Assembly: GCF_026410255.1 (NCBI RefSeq)
Contig: NZ_JAPMLL010000010.1
Span: 1 to 64,000, forward strand
Reading direction: 5' to 3'
DNA length: 64,000 nt
Origin: Xanthomarina sp. F1114
GTDB taxonomy: Bacteria > Bacteroidota > Bacteroidia > Flavobacteriales > Flavobacteriaceae
This document shows positions 1 to 8,875 of the stretch, piece by piece. Under the pieces are notes generated by a model, which worked only from the letters and a program-made list of their open reading frames with translations, did not search any database and was not told the DNA's origin. The position numbers and the translations under genes were made by a program. Each line of letters begins with the position of its first letter. Within the stretch, counting starts at the first letter, position 1.

Positions 1-31
1 AAAAAAAAAGCCCGCTATTTCTAACGGACTG

Positions 32-61
32 CAAATGTATAGATTTATTTTCTTTTTCAAA
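32..61 (-). promoter_or_regulatory. Promoter candidate reading out of the left edge
   Basis: On the minus strand a TTTG (complement of 58-61) is followed after 18 nt by TACATTTG (complement of 32-39). This matches the Bacteroidota sigma-A consensus TTTG/TAnnTTTG. It fires leftward, away from hpf, so it would serve genes beyond the window. In many flavobacteria tRNA genes and tuf follow hpf; that identity is inference only. Confidence 0.5.
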
Positions 62-93
62 ACATTTTTTCTGAAAAATTTACTAATAATTTA

Positions 94-396
94 TTATATA
101 TGTGCTCTAAGTTTTTCTTTTCTTTTTTTAAGTTGTCTTTCTAAAGAAGCAATTGCCATATCTGTACCTTCTTCAAACGTTTTACATTGTTTCTTTACTA
201 TCAAGCTATCTCCCGGAACATTAACGCGAGCTTCAAAAATTTTATTTTCTTTATCGCTTGTGTTTTCTAATTTTAAATAAACATCTGAGCTGATTACTTT
301 GTCATAAAATAAATCTAACTTATCCATACGCTTTTGAACAAAGTCTATCAATTTCTGATCTGCATTAAAATTGACTGATTGCGTGTTTACTTTCAT
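94..396 (-). CDS. hpf: Ribosome hibernation-promoting factor, short form
   Basis: A 100-residue protein of the HPF/RaiA (sigma-54 modulation) family, which binds the 30S decoding region in stationary phase and dimerises or silences ribosomes. The N-terminus (MKVNTQSVNFNADQKLIDFV) and the middle (DVYLKLEN, then FEARVNVPGDSLIVKK) follow the beta-alpha-beta-beta-beta-alpha fold. The basic C-terminal helix RQLKKRKEKLRAH is typical. The long-form C-terminal dimerisation domain is absent. It lies 40 bp downstream of xerC on the same strand, an arrangement frequent in Flavobacteriaceae, so the two are probably cotranscribed. Confidence 0.93.
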   Translation of the reverse strand: MKVNTQSVNFNADQKLIDFVQKRMDKLDLFYDKVISSDVYLKLENTSDKENKIFEARVNVPGDSLIVKKQCKTFEEGTDMAIASLERQLKKRKEKLRAHI

Positions 397-436
397 ACTT
401 CTTTTATTTTTTGATTAGACAATAAATTAAACTGTT

Positions 437-1327
437 TTATTTTTTACTTCTGGGATGCGAATTTAGATACACTTTTTTTAATTCGGATATACTATTATGT
501 GTATATACCTGTGTAGCAGCTAAACTAGAATGCCCTAAAAGTTCTTTAACAGCATTTAAATCTGCACCCTGGTTTAGTAAATGAGTGGCAAACGAATGTC
601 TTAATATATGAGGACTCTTTTTTACCTTACTAGATGCTAAACTAAAATACTCATTAATTATGCGGTAAACAAGTGTTTCGTAAATTTTAACTCCTTTTTT
701 TGTTAAAAAGAGAGCTTTAGAATTTGTTATTACTTCAAGCTTATTCCTGTGTTCCAAATAGACTTTTACAGACTCTATAACTTTGGGCAACAAAGGCACA
801 AAACGTTCTTTATTTCTTTTCCCTAAAACTTTTAAGGTTTTATTGGAAAAGTCAATGTCTTTTAGTTTGAGTTCTATCAACTCAATTCTTCTAATTCCGG
901 TGGAATAGAAAAGTTCAATAATCAATTTGTTTCTTACACCTTCAAAATCGGATTCAAAATAAAGTTCGTCTAAAACAGTTGTGATTTCATTTTCGGAAAA
1001 CGGAACTTGAATTTTTTTACTGGTTTTTAATGCTTTATGTTTTGCTAAGGGGTTTGCCTGAATGCTTTCTGTTTTTAATAAGAATTTATAATAGGAGTTT
1101 AAAGCCGATACCTTTCTATTAATAGTTCTATTAGAAATACCTTTTTCAACCAAACTTACAATCCACGATCGAATTTGAGGATAATTAACGGTTTCAATTG
1201 ATGGGGTGTCAAATTCTAATTCTATAAAACTTAAAAATTCAGTTAAATCATTTTTATACGCTTGTATAGTAAGCTTAGAGTAATTCTTCTCAAGCAACAA
1301 ATAGTCTATAAAAGGTGTAAATGGCAT
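437..1327 (-). CDS. xerC: Tyrosine recombinase XerC/XerD type
   Basis: A 296-residue site-specific tyrosine recombinase. Residues 1-90 form the SAM-like core-binding domain and about 105-285 the catalytic domain. The full catalytic set is visible: R146 (STGIRRIE), K170, H240-x-x-R243 (HILRHSFATH), H266 (LGHSS) and nucleophile Y275 (QVYTH). Length and position next to hpf indicate the housekeeping Xer enzyme that resolves chromosome dimers at dif, not a phage integrase. Whether it is the XerC or XerD partner cannot be settled from this window. Start ATG gives the usual N-terminus. Confidence 0.9.
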   Translation of the reverse strand: MPFTPFIDYLLLEKNYSKLTIQAYKNDLTEFLSFIELEFDTPSIETVNYPQIRSWIVSLVEKGISNRTINRKVSALNSYYKFLLKTESIQANPLAKHKALKTSKKIQVPFSENEITTVLDELYFESDFEGVRNKLIIELFYSTGIRRIELIELKLKDIDFSNKTLKVLGKRNKERFVPLLPKVIESVKVYLEHRNKLEVITNSKALFLTKKGVKIYETLVYRIINEYFSLASSKVKKSPHILRHSFATHLLNQGADLNAVKELLGHSSLAATQVYTHNSISELKKVYLNSHPRSKK

Positions 1328-1384
1328 AGCATATATATATGATTAAGTAAATATATAGATTTAAAAAAGAAGACAACTACTTGT

Positions 1385-1432
1385 ACAAAAAAAATCCTGT
1401 CTAACCATTGCAAATGCTTTGGTTAAACAGGA
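1385..1432 (-). terminator. Intrinsic terminator of rpsU
   Basis: The arms TCCTGT-C-TAACCA (1395-1407) and TGGTTA-A-ACAGGA (1420-1432) form a 12-bp stem with one C/A mismatch and a 12-nt loop. Read on the minus strand it is followed by a run of T (complement of 1387-1394). It lies just downstream of the rpsU stop. Confidence 0.8.
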
Positions 1433-1463
1433 CTTTATGTGGATTTAACAAAAATTAATGAGA

Positions 1464-1658
1464 TTAGATATTCTCTTGATCTCTTAAATTCTGAATGTAT
1501 TGTGCTTTTGAATTCTGAGCTCTTTTAAGAACTGAAGGCTTATCAAACTGTTTACGAGTTTGTAGTGCACGCTTAGTTCCAGTTCTATCAAACTTTCTCT
1601 TATAACGCTTTAACGCTCTATCTATATTTTCTCCTTCTTTAATTGGTATTATTAACAT
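1464..1658 (-). CDS. rpsU: 30S ribosomal protein bS21
   Basis: A 64-residue basic protein beginning MLIIPIKEGENIDRALKRYKR, the canonical bS21 start, with the family core KRKFDRTGTKRALQTRKQF. bS21 sits by the 3' end of 16S rRNA; in Bacteroidota it is reported to help hide the anti-Shine-Dalgarno. The gene is monocistronic: it has its own promoter (1696-1726) and terminator (1385-1432). It has an unusually strong Shine-Dalgarno (see 1659-1674), unlike nearly all its neighbours. Confidence 0.97.
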   Translation of the reverse strand: MLIIPIKEGENIDRALKRYKRKFDRTGTKRALQTRKQFDKPSVLKRAQNSKAQYIQNLRDQENI

Positions 1659-1674
1659 AGTGTCTTAACCTCCT
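1659..1674 (-). promoter_or_regulatory. Strong Shine-Dalgarno of rpsU
   Basis: The minus strand reads AGGAGGT (complement of 1668-1674), then 9 nt, then the rpsU ATG. This fully complements the anti-SD core. Other starts in the window have A-rich leaders without such a motif. Published work on Flavobacterium johnsoniae describes a strong SD on rpsU as a feedback signal, because ribosomes lacking bS21 expose the anti-SD. The extension of that model to this gene is inference. Confidence 0.8.
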
Positions 1675-1695
1675 CTCTTTTAGATTTTCAAGGCG

Positions 1696-1726
1696 CAAAT
1701 ATAGAAACATTTTAATAATCAGCAAT
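1696..1726 (-). promoter_or_regulatory. rpsU promoter
   Basis: Minus strand: ATTG (complement of 1723-1726), 19 nt, TATATTTG (complement of 1696-1703), a full match to the Bacteroidota -7 box TAnnTTTG with a -33 TTG. The predicted start of transcription leaves a leader of roughly 30 nt that contains the Shine-Dalgarno. Confidence 0.7.
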
Positions 1727-1852
1727 CAAAAAATTAAAAATTATTATTTAGCACAAATTTCTGTTAAAACAATAAGCATATATAGACTCTAAAAACCTAT
1801 TAACCAGCCTAATAAAACTAAATTAAAAAATTGCTTCAAGACCAAATTACTT

Positions 1853-3277
1853 TTATTCCTTATATAATGATGAGCGTTTTGTTAAATCCTGAATAAGTTT
1901 TTCTTCTTCTTCACTTTCTAACAAGGTATTATAGTTTTTCCAAAACTCTTTATTATAAGGTCTGGACATAAAAATATCTGGATCCCAAGGTGCATCTAAA
2001 GCTTCCTTAATTTTTTCTTTATCAAGGATAATCTCTGTAAATAAAATTTCTTGAACAGTATAATAATATCTTTCTTCAGGATTGCTTTCTACTTCTTCTC
2101 CTTTTGTACTAGTTCCAACCTTTGAGCCAACATTTACAAGTTTTGGGGTTTCGTAATATATATAACTAGGATACATCTTATCTTGATATTCCATATAGTT
2201 AATAATTAATTTATGGTTTACCTGAGTTCCGAAGAGCGTTTTACTTCTGCTTTTTTGAGCACTAGAAGCTGCAACTAATTCGTATTCAATTTTCTTAATA
2301 GCATACGTATCCCAATAAATATAAATCCAACCATTGGCGTTATAACCGTCGTTGTATATACCTTTTGTTTCAAGGTTGATATACTCTTTCCCTTTATTAA
2401 TTTTAATCTTGTAAATTTTTCTGTCGTTATCCACCAAAACGGTGTCTAAAGAAAACAGATGTTGATCTAAGATATTTTCGTTAAATAAAGCTCTTGGATT
2501 ATTAGAGTTTCTAACTAGGTTTAATTTTCCTTGAAAAAAATTCTCCAAACCATTAATTCTAGTGTCATTCCATTTAATAGCCTTTACTAAGGAAGAGGTT
2601 TTTATTGTATCTCTTCTTAAATTTCTTGCTTTTAAATTTCTATTATTAGACTTATCTTTTAAGTATGCTGTATAAGTTAATAAACTATCTACATCTCTTA
2701 AGTCGTAACTTTTTCTAACCTCATCGACATTAATCTTAAGAAACTCCGAAGTTTTTGTTTGGTAACTAGAATCGTACAATGTAATAGCGCCTTCAACTAA
2801 CCATTTAAACTCCTTTTTATTACGTTCTTTATGCCTAACAAAACCTTTTTCTATATAAGCAGAGTCCGGTAAATTTTCGGACAACCTTTCAATGGCACGA
2901 AGCACAATATCGTTCCCTGTTTTTGGTCTCGAGTCTGCCACAAGAAGTATTTCGTCTAAAGAAGCCACATCTGGCTCTAAATAAACATCAAAAGAACTGT
3001 CGAATTCATTAACAGGAACTTTATAGCTTTTAAAACCAATGGATGACACCACCAAAGTATCGCTCTTATATTTTTCCGGAACGACTAAAACAAACTTCCC
3101 ATCGGCATTAGTAATAGTACCAATAGTTGTATTCTGAACATAAACACTAGCACTTTCCATAGGCTGAAAAGTTTCTGCATCCAAGACTGAGTTTTTAAGT
3201 TCAGTTTGAGAAAATGCTGAAATCCCACATAATAGGACAAGGGCTCCAAAAAGATGTTTGATATATTGAGGCTTCAT
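1853..3277 (-). CDS. Secreted protein with carboxypeptidase-like regulatory domain
   Basis: A 474-residue exported protein. Residues 1-23 are a signal peptide ending SAFSQ. Residues about 25-108 form a CarboxypepD_reg-like beta-sandwich (VLDAETFQPMESASVYVQNT...GTITNADGKFVLVVP). The rest is a beta-rich, charged region without a motif I recognise. Such proteins are common envelope proteins in Bacteroidota, and function is unknown. It is the last gene of a tight minus-strand run with the acyl-CoA dehydrogenase (19 bp upstream). The C-terminus is charged and shows no type IX sorting signal. Confidence 0.75.
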   Translation of the reverse strand: MKPQYIKHLFGALVLLCGISAFSQTELKNSVLDAETFQPMESASVYVQNTTIGTITNADGKFVLVVPEKYKSDTLVVSSIGFKSYKVPVNEFDSSFDVYLEPDVASLDEILLVADSRPKTGNDIVLRAIERLSENLPDSAYIEKGFVRHKERNKKEFKWLVEGAITLYDSSYQTKTSEFLKINVDEVRKSYDLRDVDSLLTYTAYLKDKSNNRNLKARNLRRDTIKTSSLVKAIKWNDTRINGLENFFQGKLNLVRNSNNPRALFNENILDQHLFSLDTVLVDNDRKIYKIKINKGKEYINLETKGIYNDGYNANGWIYIYWDTYAIKKIEYELVAASSAQKSRSKTLFGTQVNHKLIINYMEYQDKMYPSYIYYETPKLVNVGSKVGTSTKGEEVESNPEERYYYTVQEILFTEIILDKEKIKEALDAPWDPDIFMSRPYNKEFWKNYNTLLESEEEEKLIQDLTKRSSLYKE

Positions 3278-3296
3278 AGAACTATTTACTTAAAAT

Positions 3297-4463
3297 TTAG
3301 GTTGCAGGTTTATAGTTTTTATCGTCTAAAATCATTTTAGCTAAGATTTCACGAAGAATCTCTGAAGTTCCTCCTCCAATTGGTCCTAATCTACTATCGC
3401 GTAATAATCTTGCCATTGGGTATTCTTCCATATATCCATAACCTCCTAAAAACTGAAGGCAATCGTAAATAACTTCGTCTGCCATTTTAGTTGATTTCAA
3501 CTTAGACATAGTAGCTTGTTTTACTACATATTCACCTTTATCAAGTCTATAAGCTACAGAATAATTAAATTCTCTACAGATTTCCATATCTGCATATAAC
3601 TCTGCGAACCTATGTCTTAAGGCCTGGAATTTATCAATAGTTTTTCCAAAAGCTGTACGCTCACTCATATACTGCTTAGCATAATCCAATGCAAACTCTG
3701 CCCTGGCATGCGAGTTAACTCCCATAATTAATCTCTCTAAAGCAAAATGCTGCATAATATATGGGAAACCTTTTCCTTCTTCACCCATTAAATTACCAGC
3801 AGGAATAGTTACATTATCGAAAGCAATTTCTGCAGTATCACTAGCTCTCCAGCCTAATTTATCCAATTTAGTTGCTGAAATTCCTGGCGTATCTCTATCC
3901 ATAATAAAAATACTCATTCCTTTATGTCCAGCTTCCGGATCTGTTTTGGCTGCAACTACTAAATAATCGCTATAAACACCGTTAGTTATAAAGGTTTTAG
4001 AACCATTAATAACATAGTTATCGCCTTTTTTAACAGCTGTGGTTCTCATTCCCGCAACATCACTACCTCCAAAAGGCTCTGTAATGCACAAGCAACCAAT
4101 TTTATCTCCAGCAATACTTGGAGTTAGATATTTTTCTTTTATTTCGTGATTTCCTTCTTTATTAACATGGGTCATAGCTAAATAGGCATGTGCCCACATA
4201 TTTGCAGCAAATCCACCTGAATTTATTTTTTGAAGTTCTTCTAAAAATATGACGGTGTAAAATAAGTCGAGATTTAATCCGCCATATTCTTCAGGATAGG
4301 CCAAACCAAAAAATCCCATATCGCCAAACTTTTTCCATATAAAGCGCTCTACAGTTCCTTCTTTCTCCCATTTCTCAATATGTGGAACAACTTCCTTTTG
4401 TAAAAAATCTTTAAGACTTTCTCTAAACAATTGATGTTCTTCTGTGAAGTACATACTATTCAT
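3297..4463 (-). CDS. Acyl-CoA dehydrogenase, long-chain/isovaleryl type
   Basis: A 388-residue FAD-dependent acyl-CoA dehydrogenase of beta-oxidation. The flavin/substrate signature CITEPFGGSDVAG lies at 126-138, and the C-terminal signature GGYGYMEEYPMARLLRD at 340-356. The usual catalytic Glu of medium-chain enzymes is replaced (IGGGTSEIL, 362-370). A Glu is present at 243 (ALERLIMG), the place used by long-chain and isovaleryl enzymes, so activity is expected. Substrate is not decidable. The gene lies between the HhH protein and the carboxypeptidase-like protein in one short-spaced run. Confidence 0.9.
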   Translation of the reverse strand: MNSMYFTEEHQLFRESLKDFLQKEVVPHIEKWEKEGTVERFIWKKFGDMGFFGLAYPEEYGGLNLDLFYTVIFLEELQKINSGGFAANMWAHAYLAMTHVNKEGNHEIKEKYLTPSIAGDKIGCLCITEPFGGSDVAGMRTTAVKKGDNYVINGSKTFITNGVYSDYLVVAAKTDPEAGHKGMSIFIMDRDTPGISATKLDKLGWRASDTAEIAFDNVTIPAGNLMGEEGKGFPYIMQHFALERLIMGVNSHARAEFALDYAKQYMSERTAFGKTIDKFQALRHRFAELYADMEICREFNYSVAYRLDKGEYVVKQATMSKLKSTKMADEVIYDCLQFLGGYGYMEEYPMARLLRDSRLGPIGGGTSEILREILAKMILDDKNYKPAT

Positions 4464-4477
4464 ACCTTTTTTCTTTA

Positions 4478-5353
4478 TTAATTTAGCTTCAAATATAATT
4501 TAATTATATCGATTTTGTTTGATGGGAAGCTTTTAACTTTCAACAAATCGTCCAGAGATTGATATCCATCCCTTAAGGTTCGTTGCTCTATAATGTGGTG
4601 TGCTATCTCGTAATCAATATACTGAATAGTAACGAGTTCCTCTATAGTAGCGGAGTTCAAGCTTATTTTATCAACTTCTTTGGGCGTTTTTACTGTGAAT
4701 TGCTCTGTGAGTCTCTCAATAACTTCTGGCGACAAGCCATAAATCTCTTGCAATTGGACATCGGCAATAAAACCACCATACTTTTCTCTATATGCTACAA
4801 TTCGTTTTGAATATGCTTCGCCAATACCATTAACCTTTTGTAATTGTGTGGCTGAAGCTGTATTTAAATCTTGTTTTTGAGTATAGGTTTTTGGCTGATT
4901 ATTATTTTTATAGGCATATTCCTTTTTGGGTTTTGGGTTTGTAACCCATTCCGGAAACTTGAAGTACGGTGAAATTTTTGACAGGAAAGAATCTGACACC
5001 TGAGTGACATCCTGAAACTCTTTAGCAGAATTAACCCATTTATCTTGTTTTCTGAAAGCTAATAATCTGTCAATTTCTTCATTAGTCATTCCCAAAGTAT
5101 AACCCTTGTAATCGGTTATATAGTTAGGATTAAACGGATAGATTTTTGGTTTTCTCTTTTCAATTTCTACCAAACGTAAAGAATCTATCTCTTTTTGGAA
5201 GGCTTGCAATTCGTCTTGATTTACTTGAACATCTTCTGAAGAAAAACTAACAAAAAAATAAACAGCTTGCAATCCAACTATAATTAAAACCAATAAAAAA
5301 ATCCCATTCCGTTGTTTTTTTGAAAACGTAAAATGGGATTTAAAATTTTCCAT
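4478..5353 (-). CDS. Membrane-anchored helix-hairpin-helix protein (ComEA-like)
   Basis: A 291-residue protein with one N-terminal transmembrane segment (about 17-37, NGIFLLVLIIVGLQAVYFFV). Two or three HhH modules follow: LNTASATQLQKVNGIGEAYSKRI (positions 164-186, key GIG turn) and LNSATIEELVTIQYID near 232. A degenerate module precedes them. HhH proteins of this type bind DNA without sequence preference; ComEA uses it in DNA uptake. No competence genes adjoin it, so that role is uncertain. It starts 6 bp after the symporter stop. Confidence 0.78.
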   Translation of the reverse strand: MENFKSHFTFSKKQRNGIFLLVLIIVGLQAVYFFVSFSSEDVQVNQDELQAFQKEIDSLRLVEIEKRKPKIYPFNPNYITDYKGYTLGMTNEEIDRLLAFRKQDKWVNSAKEFQDVTQVSDSFLSKISPYFKFPEWVTNPKPKKEYAYKNNNQPKTYTQKQDLNTASATQLQKVNGIGEAYSKRIVAYREKYGGFIADVQLQEIYGLSPEVIERLTEQFTVKTPKEVDKISLNSATIEELVTIQYIDYEIAHHIIEQRTLRDGYQSLDDLLKVKSFPSNKIDIIKLYLKLN

Positions 5354-5359
5354 GATTGG

Positions 5360-7435
5360 TTATTTTTTAGTCTCTATCTGTTTTCGAAACAGCAGATTTG
5401 CTTTTAATTTTTTAGTATAGGCATCTAAATCGAATTTAACCTCCTTAGACATAATATACAGTCCTATAATATTTGGAAAGGACATAGCAAGAATCATCAT
5501 ATCTGAGAAGTCTAAAACAGCTCCTAAACTTACCGATGCTCCAATAACTACAAATACTAAGAACAACATTTTATAAATAAACTCAATTTTTTTACTCTTT
5601 CCAAATAAGTATGTCCAAGCTCTCATTCCATAATAAGACCAAGAAATCATAGTTGAAAAAGCAAATAAGAAAACTGCTAATGCTAAAACGTAAGGGAACC
5701 AAGAGATTTGACTTCCAAAAGCATCAGAAGTTAATTGAGCCCCAGCCATTCCTTCTACCTCATGCATTCCAGTAAAGATAAGAACTAATGCTGTTAAAGT
5801 ACACACAACTACTGTATCTATAAACGGTTCTAATAAAGCTACAAAACCTTCAGAAGGCGGGTGATTCGTTTTAGCTGTACTATGTGCAATAGCTGCCGAA
5901 CCTACACCTGCTTCGTTTGAAAAAGCTGCACGTTGAAATCCTACGACTAATACTCCAATAATCCCTCCTTTTAATGCAGACGGACTAAAAGCACCGTCGA
6001 CAATTGCAGAAAATGCAGGTCCTATATTTTGAATGTTCATGATAATAACAGCTAAAGCAGCAACCACATATATAGAAGCCATAATTGGCACCACACGACC
6101 TGTTACCTTTGCAATACTATTAATACCTCCAATAATTACTACACCTACTAAAATAGCAGTTATAATACCGAAATAAAATCCATTTCCTTCTAACATTGGA
6201 AACTGTCCTGCTAATTGCTCGAAAGACTGATTGGCTTGGAACATATTTCCACCACCAAAAGAAGCTCCTACGGCAAGAACAGCAAACATTCCAGCTAGGA
6301 CTTTCCCTAAACCTTTCATATTTCGTTTTTCCAGTCCGTGACGTAAATAGTTCATTGGGCCACCAAAAACACGGCCATCAGGTAAGATATCTCTGTATTT
6401 TACACCTAAGGTACATTCTACAAATTTGGTAGACATCCCTAATAATCCACAAACAATCATCCAAAAAGTTGCTCCTGCTCCCCCTAAGGAAACAGCTACG
6501 GCTACTCCAGCAATATTACCAAGACCAACGGTTCCGGAAACAGCTGTTGCCAAAGCCTGAAAATGTGTTACTTGTCCTGGTGCGTCCGGATCGTCATATT
6601 TTCCTCTTGCCAAATCGATAGCATGCTTAAATCCGCGAATATTAATGAAACCCATTCTTATAGTAAAAAACAAAGCTCCAAATACCAACCAGATAACAAT
6701 AAAAGAAATAGGTTTAGTAAGTGGATCTCCATTTGGGTGCGTTAAAACAATAGGCTTATCGTATGCTATTTCTGCAAAAATATGCGCTCCTTGCTCTATA
6801 ACGTGTTTTTTATTTTCAGAATTATAAATGGTTTGACCTGGTTGGGTAAAATGCTTTAATGTTCCGTTTGCCAAAGAGTTTACGGTAATTTCTTTTTCGC
6901 TTTTATCTGTAATAACAGCTATAGCTTCTCCTTTGGACACATGAGCTCCATCTTGAACTAACCAGTCTTTTAGTACATACTTATTATCTACTTCGTTTGT
7001 CCAATTAGGAATTCCTACTTGTTTAGAATCTGCGTAAACTACAGGGTCGTAAATTCCAACAGCTGCAAATGGATCCCAAAATAATATGGAACCTAATGCA
7101 CTAACTGCAGGTGTCATTGCGCCGTTAAAAACCTCTGTAATGGCTTCAGTTTTTACAGTAAAGACAGCTGTTTTTGTATCTCCAACAGCATCTGTAACAA
7201 CAACTGTATATGGGATACCTTCGGTTAATCCAGTGGATCTATTAGAGGTTAAAGCTGTATTTTGATTACTCCATCTGTAAGTATATGGTTCTACACCTCC
7301 AGTTACTTTTAAGGTTACAACACCATCGTTAATAGACTTTGATGGATTAGATACAAGTCCCTCAACATTAAAGTCTTGAGCAAAAGCTATTATAGGTAAT
7401 ATTAATGTGAAAATTAAAAGAAGAACTTTCTTCAT
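5360..7435 (-). CDS. AGCS-family alanine/sodium symporter with extracytoplasmic N-terminal domains
   Basis: A 691-residue protein. About residues 241-680 are the AGCS (alanine or glycine:cation) symporter, with signature [15 protein letters not shown] at 301-315 and about 10 hydrophobic helices. The N-terminus is unusual: a signal peptide (1-19, IIAFAQ), a PKD/SprB-like Ig domain (about 37-95, [11 protein letters not shown]), then a segment at about 152-225 resembling a biotinyl/lipoyl hybrid-motif fold ([13 protein letters not shown]), without an obvious modified lysine. Typical AGCS proteins are 450-500 residues. The extra domains probably face the periplasm. It heads a run with the HhH protein. 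Confidence 0.85.
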   Translation of the reverse strand: MKKVLLLIFTLILPIIAFAQDFNVEGLVSNPSKSINDGVVTLKVTGGVEPYTYRWSNQNTALTSNRSTGLTEGIPYTVVVTDAVGDTKTAVFTVKTEAITEVFNGAMTPAVSALGSILFWDPFAAVGIYDPVVYADSKQVGIPNWTNEVDNKYVLKDWLVQDGAHVSKGEAIAVITDKSEKEITVNSLANGTLKHFTQPGQTIYNSENKKHVIEQGAHIFAEIAYDKPIVLTHPNGDPLTKPISFIVIWLVFGALFFTIRMGFINIRGFKHAIDLARGKYDDPDAPGQVTHFQALATAVSGTVGLGNIAGVAVAVSLGGAGATFWMIVCGLLGMSTKFVECTLGVKYRDILPDGRVFGGPMNYLRHGLEKRNMKGLGKVLAGMFAVLAVGASFGGGNMFQANQSFEQLAGQFPMLEGNGFYFGIITAILVGVVIIGGINSIAKVTGRVVPIMASIYVVAALAVIIMNIQNIGPAFSAIVDGAFSPSALKGGIIGVLVVGFQRAAFSNEAGVGSAAIAHSTAKTNHPPSEGFVALLEPFIDTVVVCTLTALVLIFTGMHEVEGMAGAQLTSDAFGSQISWFPYVLALAVFLFAFSTMISWSYYGMRAWTYLFGKSKKIEFIYKMLFLVFVVIGASVSLGAVLDFSDMMILAMSFPNIIGLYIMSKEVKFDLDAYTKKLKANLLFRKQIETKK

Positions 7436-7546
7436 AAAAATTTATTATTAGTTAGTTTTGAGTTTTTAAGGACAGCAAGATGCTAAAAAAAAATGGTTTA
7501 TTAAAGTTTCAACTTTAATTTAACGCTATAAGAAATAATTTAAATA

Positions 7547-8566
7547 TTATAAATTATATAATGAATTTAATTTTTGAATTTGTTCTGGCCTACCTAAAAC
7601 AATGATTTTAGACTTAGAAGTTAGTTTTAATTCTGCTTCGGGATTAATAATATATTCTCCTTTTTCGTCTTTAAAACCAATAATACTACAGCCTGTTTTA
7701 TTTCTTAAATCTAAATCTCTTATAGTTTGAACTTCTGAAGTGTTATAAAGTTGCTCCACAGCTATTTCTTCTATATTGACATTCGCTTTTCCAACTATAG
7801 ACAAATTATCTATAAACTCCAACAAGCCAGGTACTACTACTAAAGAAGCCATGTGATCTCCTCCTATTTTATCTGGAAGAATAACATTATCAGCTCCGGC
7901 AAGCTTTAGTTTTTTGTAGGAGGCTTCTTGAGAAGCACGACTAATTATATTTAATTTGCTATTTAATTGCCTGGAAGAAAGAACAACAAATAAATTATCC
8001 GCATCGTTTGGCAAAGCTGATATTAATGTAACTGCATGCTCTATTCCAGCGTGCAAAAGTGTTTCATCTTCGTTAGCATTTCCAATTATAAAAGGAACTT
8101 CTTCACTTTGATGCTTTTCTGCCAGCTCTTTATTTCTTTCTATAATTACAAACTCTTTATTGTACGCTAACAGTTTCTTTGCTGCTTGTTTTCCGTTTCG
8201 CCCATAACCACAAATAATAATATGATTTTTTAGACTGTCTATTTTCTTTTGCATCTTTCGTTGTTTTAAACCTTCAAAATTGTTTCTGCTTAAAATATAT
8301 TCGGTAATTACACTAATGGCATAACCAACAATTACAACACTAGTTAGAATTAAGAAAACTGTAAAAACTTTAGAACTTTCGTCCAAAGGTTGCACCTCTC
8401 CAAATCCAACCGTAGTAATAGTAATAACTGTCATGTATAAAGCGTCAATCCAACTTAGTTGAGATAGAATTCTAAAACCAATAACCCCAGCGCTCAATAG
8501 CAGTATTAACAGTGCTATTGCTGTATAAATTTTAGATCTTAGAAGCTTTATTAATGGGTTATGCAT
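7547..8566 (-). CDS. Potassium channel with RCK (TrkA-N/TrkA-C) domains
   Basis: A 339-residue protein. Two transmembrane helices (about 14-34 and 66-90) flank a pore loop with the selectivity filter TTVGFGE (51-57). A cytoplasmic Rossmann RCK domain begins at IIICGYGRNGKQAAKKLL and ends with a TrkA-C domain (about 255-339). This is the layout of MthK/Kch-type ligand-gated K+ channels. It is downstream of the PspC-domain gene by 6 bp, so the two are likely cotranscribed. Confidence 0.9.
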   Translation of the reverse strand: MHNPLIKLLRSKIYTAIALLILLLSAGVIGFRILSQLSWIDALYMTVITITTVGFGEVQPLDESSKVFTVFLILTSVVIVGYAISVITEYILSRNNFEGLKQRKMQKKIDSLKNHIIICGYGRNGKQAAKKLLAYNKEFVIIERNKELAEKHQSEEVPFIIGNANEDETLLHAGIEHAVTLISALPNDADNLFVVLSSRQLNSKLNIISRASQEASYKKLKLAGADNVILPDKIGGDHMASLVVVPGLLEFIDNLSIVGKANVNIEEIAVEQLYNTSEVQTIRDLDLRNKTGCSIIGFKDEKGEYIINPEAELKLTSKSKIIVLGRPEQIQKLNSLYNL

Positions 8567-8572
8567 GATGTT

Positions 8573-8800
8573 TTATAAATCGAAAACCGAAGATCGCTTG
8601 GTGTATAACAAATCTTTAATATGCATCCAGAACGCAATAAAAAGATAAAGAGCGAAGCCAAATCCAAGAGTTACAAAGGTTAAATACATAAAAGATGTTC
8701 TAACAACTTTGGCTCTAATCCCTATTCTATCAGCAATTCTCTGACAAACATAATAGCCGTGTTTTTGAAAAAAAAGGAGGATTTTATAAAAAATGTTCAT
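8573..8800 (-). CDS. Small PspC-domain membrane protein
   Basis: A 75-residue protein with the PspC core (CQRIADRIGIRAKVVRTSFMY) followed by a hydrophobic helix (LTFVTLGFGFALYLFIAFW). PspC in proteobacteria is a membrane sensor of envelope stress. Here it is a stand-alone short version with no other psp genes nearby. It sits between DUF2851 (75 bp upstream) and the K+ channel gene. Confidence 0.75.
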   Translation of the reverse strand: MNIFYKILLFFQKHGYYVCQRIADRIGIRAKVVRTSFMYLTFVTLGFGFALYLFIAFWMHIKDLLYTKRSSVFDL

Positions 8801-8875
8801 GTTGCAATGTACTTATAAAAATTAATAAAATTAAATCCAAAAAATTAAAGAAGCCAAATAATATTGTATGTCAGT

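Noticed and set aside
1-30. Small hairpin CCGTT/AGCGG followed by a T-run on the minus strand at the window edge
   Set aside because: Stem of only five pairs with one wobble, and the sequence is cut by the window end, so a terminator or leader element cannot be judged.
437-1327. Tyrosine recombinase as a sign of a phage or integrative element
   Set aside because: Length, neighbour hpf and lack of any mobile genes or att repeats point to the housekeeping Xer enzyme.
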